A model generated the notes under the pieces. That model saw nothing but the letters and a program-made list of their open reading frames with translations. It had not been told where the DNA came from and did not search any database. From an uncultured Aquimarina sp. (GTDB taxonomy: Bacteria > Bacteroidota > Bacteroidia > Flavobacteriales > Flavobacteriaceae): a stretch of DNA of 64,000 bases. Of this stretch, positions 60,834 through 64,000 are shown one piece after another (within the stretch, counting starts at the first letter, position 1; every line of letters starts with the position of its first letter). The DNA is taken from assembly GCA_947498705.1 (NCBI GenBank), contig CANMLW010000014.1:1-64000 (forward strand), given 5' to 3'. The translations under genes and the position numbers were made by a program.

Positions 60834-63800
60834 ATGAAAAAAAACTACTTTTTGTTATTTCTAAACCTTTTGTGTTTAGGAATTGTACATGCCCAAAACG
60901 AATTTATTACTACTTGGGAAACAACAACCACAAATGAAAGCATTACCATCCCTACAACTGGATCTGGATATAATTATACAGTGGATTGGGGAGATGGAAC
61001 AATAGAAACCGGTTTTATAGGAGATGCTAGTCACCCTTATGTTGATACAGGAATACATACGGTTACCATCACTGGGGATTTCCCAAGAATTTACTTTGCT
61101 AATTCAGGAGATAAAGACAAAATTCTAACAGTTGAGCAATGGGGAACTATTGCATGGACAAATTTCCTCGATGCATTTTCGGGATGTACAAACTTAGATG
61201 TTACAGCTTCAGATGCTCCTGACTTAAGTAATGTTATATATCTTGTAAGGGTATTCAATGGCTGTACTAGTTTAGGGACCTCTGAATCTTTAGATTTTTC
61301 AAAATGGGATACTAGCGGCATTGTAGCTTTAGGAGGTGCTTTTCAAAATGCTATTGCATTCAATAGTGAAACCATAAAAAATTGGGATTTGGGTAAATGT
61401 AATGGCTTTGTGCAAATGTTTTCAGGAGCAACTTCCTTTAATCAAGATATTAGTAATTGGAATATTGGAGAAAATAGTAATGGTACCAGAAACATGTCAT
61501 TGATGTTTAATAACGCTACCAATTTCAATCAATCATTAGGCAATTGGGATATCAGTAAAGTAACTAACATGAGTAATATGTTAAATAACTCAGGGTTATC
61601 GCAACAAAATTATGATGCAACATTATTGGGTTGGGCGACAGATGCTAGTGGAGATTTGAGCGACGGAATTGATGATATACCAACAGGAATTGATTTGGGA
61701 GCAAGTGGATTAAAATATTGTTTAGGAGAATCAGCAAGAACTACATTAACAGATCCTACTGGATTAAATTGGAACATTACTGATGATGGTGCTGCTTGTG
61801 ATGTAACAGAAGCTTTTATTACTACCTGGAGAATTAATACTAATAATGAAGAAATAGCACTCCCTATCCCAGATACCGGACTTGATTTTACGGTAGATTG
61901 GGGTGATGGGATCATTACTAATGAAACAGAAGAAGCCTATCATACTTATATTAATGCTGGTACGTACACCATTCGTGTTTTGGGAAGCTTTAATCGTATG
62001 CGTTTTAATGGAAATGCAGACCGTAGAAAAATACGAACTATCGAACAATGGGGAAGTAATAAATGGACTTCTATGGAAAGTGCTTTTAAAGGGTGTTCTT
62101 CGTTAGTTATAAACGCAACTGATGCTCCTGACCTAAGTAATGCTACTTCTATGGTAAGTATGTTCGAGAACGGAGATTGTATTGATAATGGTGGAAATTT
62201 AGCAAATTGGAATACAAGTACTATCTTACTAATGGATAGTATGTTCAGAAATGCTGAAATGAATGAAAATATTAATACTTGGGATGTGAGTAATGTAAAA
62301 AGTATTAACAATATGTTTCAGGCATGCGAAAACTTTAATTATCCTTTAGATCAATGGAATACCGGTAATCTAGAATCTGCTGCAGCTGTTTTTGTAGATG
62401 CGAAGGCATTTAATCAAAGTTTAGGAGATTGGAACCTTAGTAGCATACTTGATTTAACAGATATTTTTGGTGGTGTAAATAGTTTATCTGATGAAAACTA
62501 TGATAAAACCCTTATAGGTTGGGCTACTTTAGAAAGTGGAGAATCACTTTCTTCGAATGTTACTTTAGGAGCTGGAGATGCACAATATTGTTTTGCTGAA
62601 GATGCAAGAAGTACACTAACCTTAGCACCTAATAATTGGATCATCACTGATGGAGGAGCAAAGTGCACCTCTACAGATTTTTTTATTACCACCTGGGAAA
62701 CTACAACAGCTAACGAAAGTATTACCATTCCAACATCAGGGGGTGGGTTCAACTATACAGTAGACTGGGGTGATGGTACTATTGAAACAGGATTTACGGG
62801 AGATGCGATACATAGTTATGCAGATGCAGATACGCATACTGTAAAAATAACAGGTGATTTCCCACAGTTTAGATCCATCAAAGACCTTGATAATGCTAGA
62901 AAGCTCAGAACCATAGAACAATGGGGAACTATTAAATGGAGAACTATGGGACAAGCCTTTGCAAGATGTCCTAATCTAAATGTAACAGCAACGGATGCTC
63001 CAGACTTATCAAATGTTACTTCAATGAGCGAAATGTTTCGAGCTTGTATGAATTTACAATCACCAGATTTTTCAAATTGGGATACCTCTAATGTCACTAT
63101 TATGTCATTGATGTTTGCCAGTTCTGAAAATTTTAATGGAAATATCACTACTTGGGATGTAGGTAAGGTTACTGACTTCAATTCAATGCTGGGAGGAGTT
63201 ACAAATTTTAATCAAAATCTCAGCGGTTGGAATATAGGAGAACATGTTGTTGGAACTATTAACATGAATAGTATGTTAACAAGTGCCCATAATTTTGATC
63301 AAAATTTAGGAGCTTGGAATCTGGAAAAAGTAACAGATATTTCGGGTATTTTAAGTAATACGGGACTTTCTACCGCTAATTATGACGCTACCTTAATTGG
63401 CTGGGCAGAGAACAGTAATACACCAAGTGGATTACATTTAGGAGCGTCTAATCTCACCTATTGTTTAGGTGAAGCTGCTAGAAATATATTAGCTGATAAC
63501 AGTGGGTTAAATTGGAGAATCACGGATGGAGGATTAGGTTGTGCTGATACGGATTTTTTTATTACCACTTGGGAAACTAATGTGAATAATCAGAGTATTA
63601 CTATTCCAACTACAGGAAATGGATATGATTATTCGGTAGATTGGGGAGATGGTATTATAGAAACTGGAATTACAGGTAATGCATCACATATGTACAGCTC
63701 AGCAGGAGTGTATAAGGTAAAAATAACTGGAGATTTTCCAAGGATATATATTAATGGAAATTCTGCAGCCAGAGATAAAATTATCTCTGTAGATCAATGG

Positions 63801-64000
63801 GGGACACAACAGTGGACTTCTATGGAAAGTGCATTCAGGCGTTGTTCGCTATTGGTTATTAATGCTACAGATACCCCAGATTTAAGCTTGGTAAAAAGTA
63901 TGAAAAAAATGTTTGAAATGACTTCTTCTTTGGTGGATCATGGAGGTAATATCGGAAATTGGGATGTGAGTACCATTGAAAATATGGAAGAGGTATTTGA
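60834..64000 (+). CDS. BspA-type LRR surface protein (partial, runs off right edge)
   Basis: At least 1055 residues in one open frame with no stop to the window end. A signal peptide (MKKNYFLLFLNLLCLGIVHA) is followed by repeating modules of about 300 residues starting near residues 23, 326, 615 and 907. Each module opens with a PKD-like segment (FITTWETTTTNESITIPTTG, then YTVDWGDGTIETG) and continues with DUF285/BspA leucine-rich repeats (DAPDLSNVTSMSEMF, WDTSNVTIMSLMF, FNQNLSGWNIG). It closes with a Cys-containing cap (YCLGESARTTL). A T9SS sorting domain is expected beyond the window. It is divergent from the intact 7TM-DISM regulator. Probably an adhesin. Confidence 0.93.
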   Translation, partial: MKKNYFLLFLNLLCLGIVHAQNEFITTWETTTTNESITIPTTGSGYNYTVDWGDGTIETGFIGDASHPYVDTGIHTVTITGDFPRIYFANSGDKDKILTVEQWGTIAWTNFLDAFSGCTNLDVTASDAPDLSNVIYLVRVFNGCTSLGTSESLDFSKWDTSGIVALGGAFQNAIAFNSETIKNWDLGKCNGFVQMFSGATSFNQDISNWNIGENSNGTRNMSLMFNNATNFNQSLGNWDISKVTNMSNMLNNSGLSQQNYDATLLGWATDASGDLSDGIDDIPTGIDLGASGLKYCLGESARTTLTDPTGLNWNITDDGAACDVTEAFITTWRINTNNEEIALPIPDTGLDFTVDWGDGIITNETEEAYHTYINAGTYTIRVLGSFNRMRFNGNADRRKIRTIEQWGSNKWTSMESAFKGCSSLVINATDAPDLSNATSMVSMFENGDCIDNGGNLANWNTSTILLMDSMFRNAEMNENINTWDVSNVKSINNMFQACENFNYPLDQWNTGNLESAAAVFVDAKAFNQSLGDWNLSSILDLTDIFGGVNSLSDENYDKTLIGWATLESGESLSSNVTLGAGDAQYCFAEDARSTLTLAPNNWIITDGGAKCTSTDFFITTWETTTANESITIPTSGGGFNYTVDWGDGTIETGFTGDAIHSYADADTHTVKITGDFPQFRSIKDLDNARKLRTIEQWGTIKWRTMGQAFARCPNLNVTATDAPDLSNVTSMSEMFRACMNLQSPDFSNWDTSNVTIMSLMFASSENFNGNITTWDVGKVTDFNSMLGGVTNFNQNLSGWNIGEHVVGTINMNSMLTSAHNFDQNLGAWNLEKVTDISGILSNTGLSTANYDATLIGWAENSNTPSGLHLGASNLTYCLGEAARNILADNSGLNWRITDGGLGCADTDFFITTWETNVNNQSITIPTTGNGYDYSVDWGDGIIETGITGNASHMYSSAGVYKVKITGDFPRIYINGNSAARDKIISVDQWGTQQWTSMESAFRRCSLLVINATDTPDLSLVKSMKKMFEMTSSLVDHGGNIGNWDVSTIENMEEVF

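Noticed and set aside
61091-63181. Several minus-strand ORFs of 60-121 codons across the BspA-type gene
   Set aside because: They are shadows of a continuous plus-strand reading frame of over 1000 codons with clear PKD-like and DUF285 modules.
1-64000. tRNA, rRNA, insertion sequences or prophage genes
   Set aside because: No cloverleaf-like or rRNA-like sequence, transposase motif or phage structural gene was recognised on either strand by reading. A dedicated scan was not possible.

Overview
The window is AT-rich chromosomal DNA from a marine-type member of the Flavobacteriaceae (Bacteroidota), most like Aquimarina and its relatives. This assignment rests on protein content: type IX secretion (T9SS) type A and type B sorting domains, HYR-like adhesin modules, 7TM-DISM regulators, DUF4199/DUF4345/DUF6428 proteins, a fused OlsF-type ornithine-lipid synthase, and -7 boxes of the Bacteroidota form TAnnTTTG. 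I saw no rRNA, tRNA, insertion sequence or CRISPR array.

Layout. (1) 0-25 kb is a loosely packed accessory region of mostly single genes: small proteins of unknown function, secreted proteins and lipoproteins, an X-Pro/CocE-type hydrolase, a flavin amine oxidase, two transglutaminase-like exported proteins, a MORN-variant protein, a PLP-enzyme pair with a WYL regulator, and a FAD monooxygenase. It also contains wreckage: a Crp/Fnr fragment joined to an alcohol-dehydrogenase tail, a frameshifted hydrolase-like gene and a small eroded gene. (2) 25.5-29.3 kb holds small housekeeping and stress genes and an arsenic operon (arsR, DUF6428, GNAT, arsC) with no efflux pump in it. (3) 29.4-41.8 kb is the most core-like part: a TonB-domain protein, olsF, aspartate kinase, a GNAT, fructose-bisphosphatase, then a four-gene operon of a coiled-coil protein, a platform-like protein, a Ras/Rab-like small GTPase and a hybrid histidine kinase, followed by TerB-like, membrane LuxR-type, HD-domain and 2-hydroxyacid dehydrogenase genes. 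(4) 42.5-64 kb is a surface-protein island: a 1014-residue T9SS-B HYR adhesin, a TPR/HTH membrane regulator, an LRR protein with T9SS-A tail, an Ig/Fn3-like lipoprotein, a 7TM-DISM/HTH regulator lacking its N-terminus, a 1654-residue beta-helix/HYR T9SS-A protein, an intact 7TM-DISM/HTH regulator, and a BspA-type LRR protein running off the right edge.

How the parts may work together. The surface island interleaves large exported proteins with three membrane-anchored one-component regulators that end in the same kind of HTH. Two of its intergenic regions carry the same 12-bp-phased direct repeat (core TGTACCC on the minus strand), a good candidate for shared control by one of them. The most unusual non-coding signals are an 11-copy, exactly 21-bp tandem array just upstream of the gene at 52662-53306, and a 161-nt imperfect hairpin just downstream of that gene whose outer-arm differences are all transitions. 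The small-GTPase operon at 35.6-38.9 kb is the best protein-level candidate for a poorly described signalling system.
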